Shown: positions 8,419 to 17,518, counted from the stretch's first letter. The stretch is 64,000 nucleotides of DNA from Streptomyces sp. NBC_01016 (GCF_026341035.1 NZ_JAPEOQ010000001.1:4712001-4776000), one strand, 5' to 3'. Notes: generated by a model from the sequence alone, not told the origin. Program-made: numbers and translations.

Positions 8419-9570
8419 CTATTCGATCAGTTCGACGATGGTGGCGTTCGCCGTGCCGCCGCCCTCGCACATCGTCTGCAGTCCGTGGCGGATGCCCCGG
8501 TCCCGCATGTGGTGGATCAGGCGTGTCATCAGGACCGCGCCGGAGGCGCCGAGCGGGTGGCCGAGGGCGATCGCGCCGCCGAGCGGGTTGAGACGGTCCT
8601 GATCGGCGCCGGTCTCGGCGAGCCACGCCAGCGGCACGGGCGCGAAGGCCTCGTTGACCTCGTAGGCGCCGATGTCGGAGAGGCGGAGCCCGGCGCGCGT
8701 GAGGACCTGCACGGTCGCCGGGATCGGGCCGGTCAGCATCAGCACCGGATCGGCGCCGGTGACCGCGCCCGCCCGGTAGCGCACCAGCGGGGTGAGACCG
8801 AGCTCGCGGGCCCGCTCCGGCGTGGTGACCAGGAGGGCGGCGGCGCCGTCGGAGATCTGGGAGGCATTGCCCGCGTGGATCACACCGTTCGGGTCGAAGG
8901 ACGGCTTCAGCTTGGCGAGCGTGTCGGGCGTGGTGTCTCGGCGGACTCCCTCGTCCGCCGAGAGCGGGTTGTCGGCGAGCGGAGCGAGCTGGGCGTCGAA
9001 CGCGCCCGAGTCCTGCGCTGCTGCCGCCAACTCGTGGGAACGCGAGGCGTATTCGTCCAGCTGCTGCCGCGAGAAGCCCCACTTGCGGGCGATCCGCTCC
9101 GCCGACTCGCCCTGGTTGAAGGTGAAGTGGTCGTAGCGCTCCAGAACGCTCTGCGACCACGGCGACCCGCCGGCCCGCGCGGCACCCAGCGGCACCTTGC
9201 TCATCACCTCGACGCCGCCCGCCACCACCATGTCGTACTGGCCCGACAGCACGGCCTGCGCCGCGAAGTCGAGGGCCTGCTGACCGGAACCGCAGGCCCG
9301 GTTGACCGTCGTCGCGGGAACCGTCTCCGGCCAGCCCGCGGCGAGCAGCGCGTAGCGGCCGATGTTCCCCGACTGGTCGCCGATCTGTCCTACGCACCCC
9401 CAGATCACGTCCTCGACGTCGGCGGGGTCGATGCCGGCACGGGCGACGAGCGCGTTCAGTATGTGCGCGGACAGCTCGCCGGGGTGAATCTCGGCGAGCG
9501 AACCGTTCCGTTTGCCGACGGGGGTGCGGACGGCCTCCACGATCACTGCTTCACGACGGTCATGTGTCAC
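8419..9570 (-). CDS. Thiolase (acetyl-CoA acyltransferase)
   Basis: A 383-residue degradative thiolase. The nucleophilic Cys is in NRACGSGQQA near residue 92. The C-terminal catalytic His is in GHPLGASGA and the second Cys in MCEGGGTANATIVEL. Length and motifs match enzymes that cleave 3-ketoacyl-CoA with CoA, releasing acetyl-CoA or propionyl-CoA. The GTG start overlaps the end of the CoA transferase by 11 bases. It completes a beta-oxidation set with the crotonase at 14622 and the dehydrogenases of this operon. Confidence 0.94.
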   Translation of the reverse strand: MTHDRREAVIVEAVRTPVGKRNGSLAEIHPGELSAHILNALVARAGIDPADVEDVIWGCVGQIGDQSGNIGRYALLAAGWPETVPATTVNRACGSGQQALDFAAQAVLSGQYDMVVAGGVEVMSKVPLGAARAGGSPWSQSVLERYDHFTFNQGESAERIARKWGFSRQQLDEYASRSHELAAAAQDSGAFDAQLAPLADNPLSADEGVRRDTTPDTLAKLKPSFDPNGVIHAGNASQISDGAAALLVTTPERARELGLTPLVRYRAGAVTGADPVLMLTGPIPATVQVLTRAGLRLSDIGAYEVNEAFAPVPLAWLAETGADQDRLNPLGGAIALGHPLGASGAVLMTRLIHHMRDRGIRHGLQTMCEGGGTANATIVELIE

Positions 9571-10765
9571 TGTTCACCCTTTCCTTCGTCGACTCTCCGC
9601 CCTTGATTCCCAGTTCTTGGAGGATCGCCTCCGTGTGCTCACCGAGCGCCGGTACGTTCCCCATGGGGGCTGGAGCACGGCCCTCGAAGACCGGAGGTGG
9701 CAGCGGCGCCACGGTGCGGCCGCCCGGTGTGTCGATCTCTCGCCAGCGGTCGCGTGCCGTGTGTTGCGGGTGGGTGAGGACCTCGCTGGGAGTGTTGAGC
9801 TTGGCGTTGCCGATGCCCGCCGCGTCGGCCGCCGTCTGGATGTCGTGGAGGGTGTGCGCGGCGCACCATTCGGCGATCTCCGCATCGAGGCGCTCGCGGG
9901 CGGCGACCCGGTCGGCCGTCGTGGCGAGGCCGGGGTCGTCGGCGAGGTCGGGGCGTTCGAGGAGGTCGCGGGCGTAGCGCTGCCATTCGCGGTCGTTGGT
10001 CGTGCCGAGGACCACGGTGTGTCCGTCGGCGGTGGCGTAAGCGCCGTAGGGGGCGACGGCGGGGGAGCCCATGCCCACGGGCTGCTGGTCGATGCCGGTG
10101 TGGCGGGTGTACGTCAGCGCGTACCCCATCAGCTCGGTCATGGTGTCGAACATGCTCACCGAGACGGCGGCGGGCCCCTGTGACCGGCCCGTGCCGCGTC
10201 CGCGTTCCGCTAACAGCGCCGTGATGGACAGCGCCGCGTACAGACCGGTGCACACGTCCGCCATCGGCGGCCCCGGCTTCGCCGGCTGCCCGGGCAGCCC
10301 GGTGATCGCGCAGGCCCCCGCTTCGGCCTGCACGAGGAGGTCGTACGCCCGCTTGTGGGAGAGCGGCCCGCCGGGGCCGTAGCCGTCGATCTCCATGGTG
10401 ATGAGGTCGGGGTGGCGCCCCGTCAGGTCGCGTGCGGAGATGCCGAGTTTGGCGGCGGCGCCGGGTGCGAGGTTCGACACGAAGACATCGGCGCGGTCGA
10501 GGAGCCGGTGCAGGACGTGTGTGCCGTGCGCCGACTTCAGGTCGAGGGCCAGGGACTCCTTGCCCCGGTTGACCCACACGAAGTGGGCGGCGAGGCCGTG
10601 CACCACGTCGTCGTAATAGCGGGTGAAGTCCCCGCCGGGCGCCTCCACCTTGATGACGCGGGCACCCAGGTCGGCGAGGGCCCGCGTGCACAGCGGCGCC
10701 GAGACGGCCTGCTCGACGGAGACGACGGTGACACCGGCCAGAGGCCCCGCACCCTCACCCGTCAC
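9560..10765 (-). CDS. Family III (CaiB/BaiF) CoA transferase
   Basis: A 401-residue CaiB/BaiF-fold protein, moving CoA between carboxylic acids or racemising acyl-CoAs. The N-terminal VVSVEQAVSAPLCTRALADLGARVIKVEAP and the NRGKESLALDLKS segment are classic. The catalytic Asp is expected in PPMADVCTGLYAA. This length (about 400) suits both CoA transferases and AMACR-like racemases, so the substrate is open. The GTG start overlaps the acyl-CoA ligase stop (GTGA). A location between ligase and thiolase fits CoA recycling or side-chain epimerisation during degradation of a branched acid. Confidence 0.92.
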   Translation of the reverse strand: MTGEGAGPLAGVTVVSVEQAVSAPLCTRALADLGARVIKVEAPGGDFTRYYDDVVHGLAAHFVWVNRGKESLALDLKSAHGTHVLHRLLDRADVFVSNLAPGAAAKLGISARDLTGRHPDLITMEIDGYGPGGPLSHKRAYDLLVQAEAGACAITGLPGQPAKPGPPMADVCTGLYAALSITALLAERGRGTGRSQGPAAVSVSMFDTMTELMGYALTYTRHTGIDQQPVGMGSPAVAPYGAYATADGHTVVLGTTNDREWQRYARDLLERPDLADDPGLATTADRVAARERLDAEIAEWCAAHTLHDIQTAADAAGIGNAKLNTPSEVLTHPQHTARDRWREIDTPGGRTVAPLPPPVFEGRAPAPMGNVPALGEHTEAILQELGIKGGESTKERVNSDT

Positions 10766-12345
10766 GCCTCCTCCTCGTACGAGGCGCGCAGATCGTGCTT
10801 GAGGACCTTGCGGCTTGCGTTGCGCGGCAACTGGTCGACGAAGCGGACGTGCCGCGGCGCCTTGAAGTTGGCCATGGTGGCGCGGGACCAGGCGATGACG
10901 TCCGCCGCCGTGGCCGTCTCGCCCGGGCGGAGCACCAGGTAGGCGCAGCCGACCTCGCCGAGGCGCTGGTCGGGCACGCCGATGACGGCGGCCTCGGCGA
11001 CCGGGCCGTAGCCGAGCAGCAGGCGTTCGATCTCGGCCGGGTAGGCGTTGAAGCCACCGACGATGAACATGTCCTTCTTGCGGTCGACGACCGCCAGATT
11101 GCCCTCGCCGTCCAGGCCGCCGATGTCACCGGTGCGCAGCCATCCGTCGTCGCCGATCGCGGCGGCCGTGGCCTCCGGCTCGTCCCAGTAACCGCTGCTG
11201 ACGGTGTAGCCGCGGACCTGGATCTCACCCGTCCCGCCGGCGGGTACGGGCCTGCCCGCGTCGTCAACGATGCGCACGTCCACGTCGGGGATCCGCCGAC
11301 CGTTGGTGCGGGCCACGGTCGCCGGGCTGTCGCCGAGGCGGGTCGTGGTGACGAGCGCGGAAGCCTCGGTGAGCCCGTACGCGCTCATCACGACGTCGAA
11401 CGACAGCTCGTCCTTCATCGCGTGGATCAGCCGCTCGGGGATGGTGGTGCCGCCCGTCATGGAGATCCGCAGGGACGAGGTGTCGCGGCGGGCGCGGTCC
11501 GGGGCGGCGAGCAGATCCTGGAAGATCGTCGGGGGCCCCAGCATGATGGAGACGCGCTCCCGCTCGATGATCTCCAGGGCCCGCCCCGCGTCGAACACCG
11601 CCATCGGCACTACCGTCACCCCGTGCAGGAACGAGGCGAGCCAGCCCGCCTTGTAGCCGAAGCAGTGGAAGAACGGCGGCACGACGAGAAACACGTCGCC
11701 GGTGCGGAAGGTGTACTGCTCGGCCATCCACCCGTAGGCGCGCAGCGACTGCCCGTGCGTGAGGACGACGCCCTTGGGATGGCCCGTGGTGCCGGAGGTG
11801 AACATGATGTCGGAGACGGTGTCGGGCGTGATCCGGTCGATGGATGCCTGCGCGGCACCTTCGTCGACGCTCTCGCCTCTATCCAGGAAGTCGTTCCACG
11901 AGAGGTCCGCGTCGCCGCGCTCGGCCGCAAGGGACACCGTGGTGCTCAGGGCATCCAACTCCGGCTCGTGCTTGCGCAGTTCCATCACGTAGTCGGTGTC
12001 GAGGAACGGCGCGGCGAACAGCGCCTTCGCCCCCGACTTGCGCAGGATGTACGCGAGTTCGGCGGCCTTGAAGCGGGTGTTGAGGGGGACGACGATGCCG
12101 CCCGCGCCCTGCACGGCGAGCGCGGCCGCGATCCACTCGGCGCGGTTCGGGGCGCAGATGCCGACCCGGTCGCCGGGGGAGACGCCGAGGGCGAGCGCTG
12201 CGCGCACCGCCCGCGTCATCCGCCGGTCGAGCTCGCGAAAGCTCCAGCGCGTCGCGCCGTCCACGAGGGCGGGCGCCTCACCATACTGCGCGGCGGCCCG
12301 GCGGACGACGTTCGGGATGCTGAGGTATTCCTGGTCGTAGCGCAT
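10762..12345 (-). CDS. FadD3-like acyl-CoA synthetase
   Basis: A 527-residue adenylate-forming ligase with MFTSGTTGHPKGVVLTH (P-loop), SAYGLTEAS, GWLRTGDIGG, the hinge VDRKKDMFIVGGFN and the C-terminal Lys in NASRKVLKHDL. The N-terminal SIPNVVRRAAAQYG and overall layout resemble FadD3, the ligase that activates steroid-ring propionates in actinobacteria, but specificity is not proven. The ATG at 12345 is favoured over a GTG at 12348 because ggag lies six bases upstream of it. Unlike most junctions here, it is separated from the upstream gene by a 69-base gap containing tandem repeats. Confidence 0.93.
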   Translation of the reverse strand: MRYDQEYLSIPNVVRRAAAQYGEAPALVDGATRWSFRELDRRMTRAVRAALALGVSPGDRVGICAPNRAEWIAAALAVQGAGGIVVPLNTRFKAAELAYILRKSGAKALFAAPFLDTDYVMELRKHEPELDALSTTVSLAAERGDADLSWNDFLDRGESVDEGAAQASIDRITPDTVSDIMFTSGTTGHPKGVVLTHGQSLRAYGWMAEQYTFRTGDVFLVVPPFFHCFGYKAGWLASFLHGVTVVPMAVFDAGRALEIIERERVSIMLGPPTIFQDLLAAPDRARRDTSSLRISMTGGTTIPERLIHAMKDELSFDVVMSAYGLTEASALVTTTRLGDSPATVARTNGRRIPDVDVRIVDDAGRPVPAGGTGEIQVRGYTVSSGYWDEPEATAAAIGDDGWLRTGDIGGLDGEGNLAVVDRKKDMFIVGGFNAYPAEIERLLLGYGPVAEAAVIGVPDQRLGEVGCAYLVLRPGETATAADVIAWSRATMANFKAPRHVRFVDQLPRNASRKVLKHDLRASYEEEA

Positions 12346-12368
12346 CACGGGCTCCGTTTTCCACTACA

Positions 12369-12410
12369 TGACACACACCTGATGACGTACACCTGATGAC
12401 ACACACGTAC
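12369..12410. repeat. Three 14-bp tandem direct repeats
   Basis: Three consecutive 14-base units, TGACACACACCTGA, TGACGTACACCTGA and TGACACACACGTAC, lie in the gap between the alpha-type dehydrogenase and the FadD3-like ligase. The first two differ at two positions; the third diverges at its end. No secondary structure is obvious. Confidence 0.8.
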
Positions 12411-12417
12411 ATGGCAC

Positions 12418-13593
12418 TCACGGGGTCGACGGCAGCCGCAGCAGCCGCTTGGCGATGATGTTCCGCTGGATCTGGGAGGTGCCGCCGTACACGGACGCGG
12501 CGCGCGAGTACAGGTACTCGCCGTACACCGACCCGCCCGCCTCCGCGAGTTGATCCGGCAGGACCCGCAGAGCGGTCTCGTACAGGCGCTGCTCGGCGCG
12601 CGTCATCAGCAGCTTGTCGATCGACGACTCGGGCCCGGCGACGCCACCCGCGAGGCGTTCGGCGGTACGCCGCCGGGCGTGCGCGACGAGCACCTGATAG
12701 TCGACGACGCAACGCCCCACCGCGGACACGAGCCCGTCGGGCAACTCGCCCTCACGCTTGTGTAGTTCGAGCCGCATCCGCTCCAACAGTAGCCCGTACT
12801 TGGAGAGATGGCCGGTGTCGAGGGCGTTGCGCTCGTAGTTGACCGTCGTCATGGCGAGCCGCCAACCGTCGCCCTCCGCGCCGATCCGCTCGCCGGCCTC
12901 GATCCGCACATCGTCGAGGAACAGCTCGCAGAACTCGTCGTCCCCGTTCGCCGCCTTGAGGGGACGTACGGTCACCCCGGCACGGTCGAGCGGCAGCGCG
13001 AACGCGGTGATGGAGCTGTGCGCGGGTGCCTCGCGGTCGGTGCGCGCGAGGAGCAGGCAGTAGTCGGAGTACTGGGCATAACTGGTCCACAGCTTCTGCC
13101 CGTTGACGATGTAGTGACCGTCTCTGTCGGAGTGCCCATGGTCGGCTTCCTCGCTCCTGCGCGCGTACGTCGTCATGCCCGCGAGGTCGGAGCCCGCGCC
13201 GGGCTCGCTGAAGCCCTGGCACCACACGTCGTCACCGGCGAGCATGCGCGGGAGCAGCCGGGTCCGCTGCTCGGGCGAGGCGAACTCCAGGAGCGCGTGG
13301 GCGAGGTAGCCGATGCGCGGCACGCCCGGCGCGCGCGAGGCGCCCAGTTCGTCGCTGACCGCGACCTGGTGCAGCGCGGTCAGGCCACGGCCGCCGTACT
13401 CCTCGGGTACGTCGAGGCCCACCCAGCCGCCGGAGTGCAGCACCCGGTGCCAGCGGTGCAGGAACAGGGCCGGTTCCTCGTCGGGACGGCGCTCGGGGAG
13501 CGGGTGCTCGGCGAGCCAGGCACGCAGTTCGCGGCGCAGCCGGGTGAGGTCCGACGGGTCGCCGAAGTCCAGAGGCAGGTCCTGGTGGGTCAC
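12418..13593 (-). CDS. Acyl-CoA dehydrogenase, large (alpha-type) subunit
   Basis: A 391-residue acyl-CoA dehydrogenase with WCQGFSEPGAGSDLAGM, YIVNGQKLWTSYAQYSDYC and a C-terminal SVYGGTSQIQRNIIAKRLL. At the position where medium-chain enzymes carry the catalytic Glu (YEGT) it has Gly (YGGT), as in enzymes whose base comes from another helix. It is immediately preceded by a shorter dehydrogenase gene, the GTG overlapping that stop (GTGA). The arrangement matches the alpha2beta2 dehydrogenases of actinobacterial steroid side-chain catabolism (ChsE-type). It probably dehydrogenates a bulky cyclic acyl-CoA. Confidence 0.92.
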   Translation of the reverse strand: MTHQDLPLDFGDPSDLTRLRRELRAWLAEHPLPERRPDEEPALFLHRWHRVLHSGGWVGLDVPEEYGGRGLTALHQVAVSDELGASRAPGVPRIGYLAHALLEFASPEQRTRLLPRMLAGDDVWCQGFSEPGAGSDLAGMTTYARRSEEADHGHSDRDGHYIVNGQKLWTSYAQYSDYCLLLARTDREAPAHSSITAFALPLDRAGVTVRPLKAANGDDEFCELFLDDVRIEAGERIGAEGDGWRLAMTTVNYERNALDTGHLSKYGLLLERMRLELHKREGELPDGLVSAVGRCVVDYQVLVAHARRRTAERLAGGVAGPESSIDKLLMTRAEQRLYETALRVLPDQLAEAGGSVYGEYLYSRAASVYGGTSQIQRNIIAKRLLRLPSTP

Positions 13594-14618
13594 GCCGCCT
13601 CCGTGGGATCAGTCGCCTCCGCGGCACCGGAAGGCTGCCACTGCGTGGGATCGGAAGACCGCGGGCCGGCGAGCGCGGACAGCAGCTCGGCGGTGCCGGT
13701 CAGCACCGTGGCACCGACGCGCACGCGGCGCAGATACAGATGCGCGATGTGCTCCCACGTCTGCGCGATCCCACCGAACACCTGCATCCCCGCCGACACC
13801 GCTTGCAGGGCCGACACGTCCACCTCGGCCTTCGCGACGCGGGCGGCGGTCAGCGCCGCGTCCGCCCCGGCGTGGTCGAGACACCAGGCGGCGTAACGGG
13901 TGGCGCTGGCGCACGCCTCGACGGCGACCGTGGCATCGGCGAGCAGATGCTGCACCGCCTGATAGGAGCCGATGGGCCGCCCGTACTGCACACGGTCGCG
14001 CGCGTAGGCGGCAGCCTGCTCGACGAACGAGTCGGCCGCGCCCACGAGTTCACTGCTCACCATGACGAGCGCCCAGGCCTGCCAGGCACGCAGGTGCTCA
14101 CGGCTCAGCCGACCGACGGCCCGTGCCTCCCCCTTCGCGACGCGAACGGCACGCAGGAGATCGGTGGTGGGCGCCATGTCGCCGAGCGCCAGGGTGCGCA
14201 CGGTCCCGTCATCGGCAACATGCAAGGCACTGTCGGCGCCCTCCGCATCCCACGCGCGACCGTCACCGGCTCCGCCGCCGAACCGCAGATCCCGGCCGAG
14301 CGCAATCGTGGGCGTGCCCTCGTACGAGACGTCCCCGCCGTCCGCATCGAGGAGCCGCAGCACTTCGGGCGCAAGCAGCACCGTGCCCAGGAACGAAGCC
14401 GCCATCGGCTGCCGACCGAAGTCCTCGGCGAGCAGCGCACACTCCTGAGCGGTCGCCAACGGCCGGGCCCCACGCCGCAGTTCTATGAGCCCGAGCGCGT
14501 CGAGCGCCTTCTGCGCCGCGGACCGCTGCGCCGCCGTCGGCTCGGCCGACGTGCACCGGTGGTCGGCGACGAAGGCGCCCAACGCCTCGCGGACCAGCCG
14601 GAACTCCTCCGCCTGCAC
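13590..14618 (-). CDS. Acyl-CoA dehydrogenase, small (beta-type) subunit
   Basis: A 342-residue, shortened acyl-CoA dehydrogenase. The middle domain is reduced (no SEPxxGSD motif) while the C-terminal helical part is kept, with DRVQYGRPIGSYQAVQHLLAD and QVFGGIAQTWEHIAHLYLRR. The latter is typical of beta subunits in heterotetrameric dehydrogenases. Alone it is unlikely to hold FAD well; it should pair with the product of 12418-13593. It begins three bases after the crotonase stop. Known pairs of this type act on CoA esters of polycyclic acids. Confidence 0.9.
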   Translation of the reverse strand: MQAEEFRLVREALGAFVADHRCTSAEPTAAQRSAAQKALDALGLIELRRGARPLATAQECALLAEDFGRQPMAASFLGTVLLAPEVLRLLDADGGDVSYEGTPTIALGRDLRFGGGAGDGRAWDAEGADSALHVADDGTVRTLALGDMAPTTDLLRAVRVAKGEARAVGRLSREHLRAWQAWALVMVSSELVGAADSFVEQAAAYARDRVQYGRPIGSYQAVQHLLADATVAVEACASATRYAAWCLDHAGADAALTAARVAKAEVDVSALQAVSAGMQVFGGIAQTWEHIAHLYLRRVRVGATVLTGTAELLSALAGPRSSDPTQWQPSGAAEATDPTEAA

Positions 14619-14621
14619 CGC

Positions 14622-15446
14622 TCACTCCGTCCGTTCGCCGGACGAGCCGCGCCCGGAACTCTTTGTGCCCCGCTCGGCGAGCGCGCCGACGATCCGCAGG
14701 TAGTCGGGGCTGGTCATGGTGGCCTGCTCGGCCATCAGCGCGGCCTCCATGCCGCCGCGCGACATCTGCTCCACCACCACGGCGAGTGCGGCCTTCGTCG
14801 CGCGCAGCGCCTGGGGCGGCTGGGCGGCGAGCCGGTGCGCCAACGCCATGGCCTGTTCGGTGAGTTCAGCGGCGGGCACGACCCGGTTGGCGAGCCCGAA
14901 CTCGACCGCCTTCTCGGCCGGAATGCGATCCCCCGTGAACAGGTACTCCTTGGCCCGCAACAGGCTGGTCAACAGCGGCCACAGCGTGACCCCGCCGTCG
15001 CCGGCGACGAGCCCGACGGACACATGCGGATCGGCGAGATACGCGTCATCGGCCATCAGCACGAGATCGCACCCGAGTGCCAGCGAGCAACCGAGCCCCA
15101 CCGCGGGCCCGTTGACGGCGGCGACCACCGGAAGCGGGAATCGGATCATCGCCGTCTGGATAGCCCGGTCGAGCCGGATGGAACGCTCACGCAGCTCGGC
15201 GTCGCTGGTGTGGCGCAGCAGATGCTCGAAGTCGCCACCGGCGCTGAACGCCCGCCCGGCACCGGTGAGCACCACGGCCCGCGCGTCGCCGTCCGCGGCG
15301 ATCTCGTCCCAGACCTCGGCGATCCTACGGTGCAACTCGGCGGAAACGCCGTTGAGTTGATCGGGCCGGTTGAGCGTGACGACACGTACGTCCTTCTCGG
15401 CGGTCACGGTCAGTACGGCGGCTGTCTCATCGCCGGTGGACCCCAC
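14622..15446 (-). CDS. Enoyl-CoA hydratase/isomerase (crotonase) family
   Basis: A 274-residue crotonase. The oxyanion-hole segments AFSAGGDF and NGPAVGLGCSLALGCDLV are clear. The two glutamates of classical hydratases are replaced: the first position reads ADPHVSVGL (His nearby) and the second AGDGG (Asp). That His/Asp pattern also occurs in crotonases that are not simple hydratases. The GTG start has gaggagg five bases upstream. It is the first gene of the minus-strand beta-oxidation operon running to 6456 and follows the promoter at 15501-15529. Confidence 0.9.
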   Translation of the reverse strand: MGSTGDETAAVLTVTAEKDVRVVTLNRPDQLNGVSAELHRRIAEVWDEIAADGDARAVVLTGAGRAFSAGGDFEHLLRHTSDAELRERSIRLDRAIQTAMIRFPLPVVAAVNGPAVGLGCSLALGCDLVLMADDAYLADPHVSVGLVAGDGGVTLWPLLTSLLRAKEYLFTGDRIPAEKAVEFGLANRVVPAAELTEQAMALAHRLAAQPPQALRATKAALAVVVEQMSRGGMEAALMAEQATMTSPDYLRIVGALAERGTKSSGRGSSGERTE

Positions 15447-15500
15447 GGAACCTCCTCGGCTGGACTGGGCTGGGCTCGGTTGCGGCCTGCGCGCCGATTC

Positions 15501-15529
15501 ACGCTATGGGCACGTCGAGTGGGTGTCAA
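15501..15529 (-). promoter_or_regulatory. Promoter of the crotonase-led beta-oxidation operon
   Basis: On the minus strand TTGACA (15529-15524), a 17-base spacer and TAGCGT (15506-15501) form a strong sigma-70-type promoter about 50 bases before the crotonase GTG. A weak operator-like sequence (GTAAA-N5-TTCTC, 15547-15561) lies 18 bases upstream of the -35. Confidence 0.65.
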
Positions 15530-15597
15530 TCATCTTACCGCTATACGTAAATGGGGTTCTCGCATGTCCTCTCCGGCCTGATGAAGGGCTTACACGG

Positions 15598-16570
15598 ATG
15601 ATGAAGCGTTCTGTACGTGCCGCTGTGTGTGTCGCCGTGGTCGCGGCCACGGCGTTCGTCATGGGCCCGGCAGGGGCGGCGCCCGAATCCGGTTCCGAGG
15701 CATCAAGACCCCTGAACATCCTGGTCACGAACGACGACGGCTGGCGCGGAGCGGGCGGCGCGGACACGCCGTACATCGTCGCCCTGCGCGCCGCGCTGCG
15801 CGCCGCCGGACACCACGTGGTCGGTGGTCGCTCCCGGAACCGACCAGAGCGGTCAAGGCGGTCGCGTGTCGAGTCGGGGTCAGAAGCTCCAGGTGGCCGA
15901 GCCCGAGAAGGACGTGTGGACCGTGACGCCCGGTTCGCCTTCCGACAGCGTGTACTTCGGCATGGACGAGCTCTTCCCGCACGGCAAGCCCGATCTGGTC
16001 GTCTCCGGCATCAACCCCGGCTTCAACTTCGGCGCCCTCGTCAACCACTCCGGAACCGTCAACGCGGCCCTGACCGGCGTCGAATTCGGTGTCCCCGCCC
16101 TCGCGATGAGCCTGGAAACGCAGCCGGACTGGCCTGCGGGCACTCGCCTCGCGGCGCGCCCCGCGGCCGCGTACGTCGTCGACCTGATCGAGCGACTGAA
16201 GGCGCGGGCGCGGGACGACGGCCGCCTGATGCCCCGCGGCATCGGCCTCAACATCAACTACCCGCTCGTCGAAGGCCCCATGGACCCCACCACGGGCGAC
16301 CCCCGCCTCGCCACCCCGAAGGGCACCGAACCCACCACCATCCAGGGCGGCGCCTTCCTCGTCCCGGACTTCACCCCGGACAACGGCAAGCCGGGCAGCC
16401 CCGGCACCTACACGACGGGCTACGGCGCCGTCGACACCTCCGCCGACGCGGGCAGCGACATCAAGGCGATCACGGACGACTACGTGAGCATGTCCGCGCT
16501 GCAGGACGACCATGACGTCGACGGCGGGACGGAGGGGTGGCTACGTAGCCTCGCGCGGGGGATGCGGTGA
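15598..16570 (+). pseudogene. surE: Secreted SurE-type phosphatase gene with a frameshift
   Basis: The first frame from ATG 15598 encodes a signal peptide (KRSVRAAVCVAVVAATAFVM, cleavage near AGAA) and the SurE start ILVTNDDGWRG with its metal-binding Asp pair, up to HHVV. At about 15820 the coding frame shifts by one base and continues as VVAPGTDQSGQGGRVSS, VVSGINPGFNFG and the rest of the family to 16570. The text around gtggtcggtggtcgc suggests one extra G. The product would be a secreted 5'-nucleotidase/acid phosphatase. This is either a true inactivating mutation or a sequencing error. It converges with the CitE-like lyase gene, 15 bases apart. Confidence 0.8.
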
Positions 16571-16585
16571 CGTACGGGAGCGCAC

Positions 16586-17518
16586 TCAGGTGAACCGGGC
16601 CAGCAAGGCCCGCGCCGTCGCTGCCATCGCCTCGTCGACCATCTCACCCTCGAATGTCACCGCGCCCACGCTGTCCGCCTGAGCCTTCTCCATGGCGGCG
16701 ATCAGCCGTGCCGCGCGGTCGAGTTCATCGGCGGTCGGAGCGAACACCTCGTTGATGACCGGGACATGGGACGGGTGGATGGCCATCATCCCCGTATAGC
16801 CGAGCGCCCGGTTCTGCTCGGCGAAGGCGCGCAAGCCGTCGAGGTCGCCGATCCGCGTCCACAGCCCGGCCACCGGGTGCGGCGCTCCCGCCGCTCGTAC
16901 GTCGAGCAGCACCCGCGCGCGCAGGGGGTGCGTCTCGTGCCCTGCGGGACTCCAGCGGTAGCCCACGGCGCGCTCGACGTCGCCGCCCGCTCCCGTGATC
17001 GCGCCGAGGTAGGCGACGCGGCCGGTGGCGGCGATCGCGCATCCATAGGTGTCCCGGAGAGCGGCAGCCGTCTCCAGCAGCGGCACAAGGGCCAACTGGT
17101 CCTGCCGAAGCCGTCGTTCGCGTTCGCACCACCCGAGCAGCCGGTCGGCGTGGCGGACGTCATCCGGCCCCGACACCTTGGGCACCACGATCCCGCTCAG
17201 ACCCGGGCCGCACACCGTACGCAGCTCCTCGGCCGCCGCCCAGCCGTCCAGCGGCCTGACGCGGACGAACAGTGCCGGGCCGGCGCCGTCGGAGGCATCG
17301 GCGGCCCGCCGGGCGAGCGCCTCGGTCACCTGGCGTACGGCTGCCGCCCGGTCGGCCTCGGGGACAGCGTCCTCCAGGTCGAGGACGACGGCATCGGCGC
17401 CGGCCGACCGGGCCTTGGGCAGCCAGGCCGTGGTCTTGTTACCGGGCACGAACAGCAGGGAGCGCAGCGGGGGACGGTTCGTGTGCGCACCGGAGGCGGA
17501 CGACAACTCAGACGACAC
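16586..17518 (-). CDS. CitE/HpcH-type acyl-CoA lyase, copy 1
   Basis: A 310-residue TIM-barrel protein of the citrate-lyase beta-like family. Motifs in order: RSLLFVPGN, AVVLDLEDAVP (Mg-binding acidic cluster), IVVPKVSGPDD, LVPLLETAAAL (metal-binding Glu) and MAIHPSHVPVINEVFAPT. Relatives cleave malyl-, citramalyl- or related 3-hydroxy-dicarboxyl-CoA esters to acetyl-CoA or pyruvate plus a short acid or acyl-CoA. The start overlaps the CoA transferase stop by 11 bases, so activation and cleavage are probably linked. A second such pair is at 23736-25852. The exact substrate cannot be assigned. Confidence 0.88.
   Translation of the reverse strand: MSSELSSASGAHTNRPPLRSLLFVPGNKTTAWLPKARSAGADAVVLDLEDAVPEADRAAAVRQVTEALARRAADASDGAGPALFVRVRPLDGWAAAEELRTVCGPGLSGIVVPKVSGPDDVRHADRLLGWCERERRLRQDQLALVPLLETAAALRDTYGCAIAATGRVAYLGAITGAGGDVERAVGYRWSPAGHETHPLRARVLLDVRAAGAPHPVAGLWTRIGDLDGLRAFAEQNRALGYTGMMAIHPSHVPVINEVFAPTADELDRAARLIAAMEKAQADSVGAVTFEGEMVDEAMAATARALLARFT

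Noticed and set aside
6961..9606. 881-residue plus-strand open frame
   Set aside because: It runs antisense to a well-conserved SDR, acyl-CoA dehydrogenase and thiolase, has no family motif and is Arg/Ala/Gly-biased, as expected for a shadow frame in very GC-rich DNA.
14622..15446. Calling this crotonase a second 6-oxocamphor hydrolase
   Set aside because: It shares a His and the Asp in AGDGG, but the surrounding blocks (IHSE, SHFP) are missing and the pattern is common among ordinary actinobacterial EchA proteins.
15547..15561. GTAAA-N5-TTCTC as a seventh operator
   Set aside because: One arm is degenerate and it lies 18 bases upstream of the -35 rather than over promoter elements; kept only as a weak possibility.
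15824..16570. C-terminal half of SurE as an independent gene
   Set aside because: It lacks the NDDG metal site and signal peptide and has no ribosome site; the upstream frame supplies exactly the missing part.
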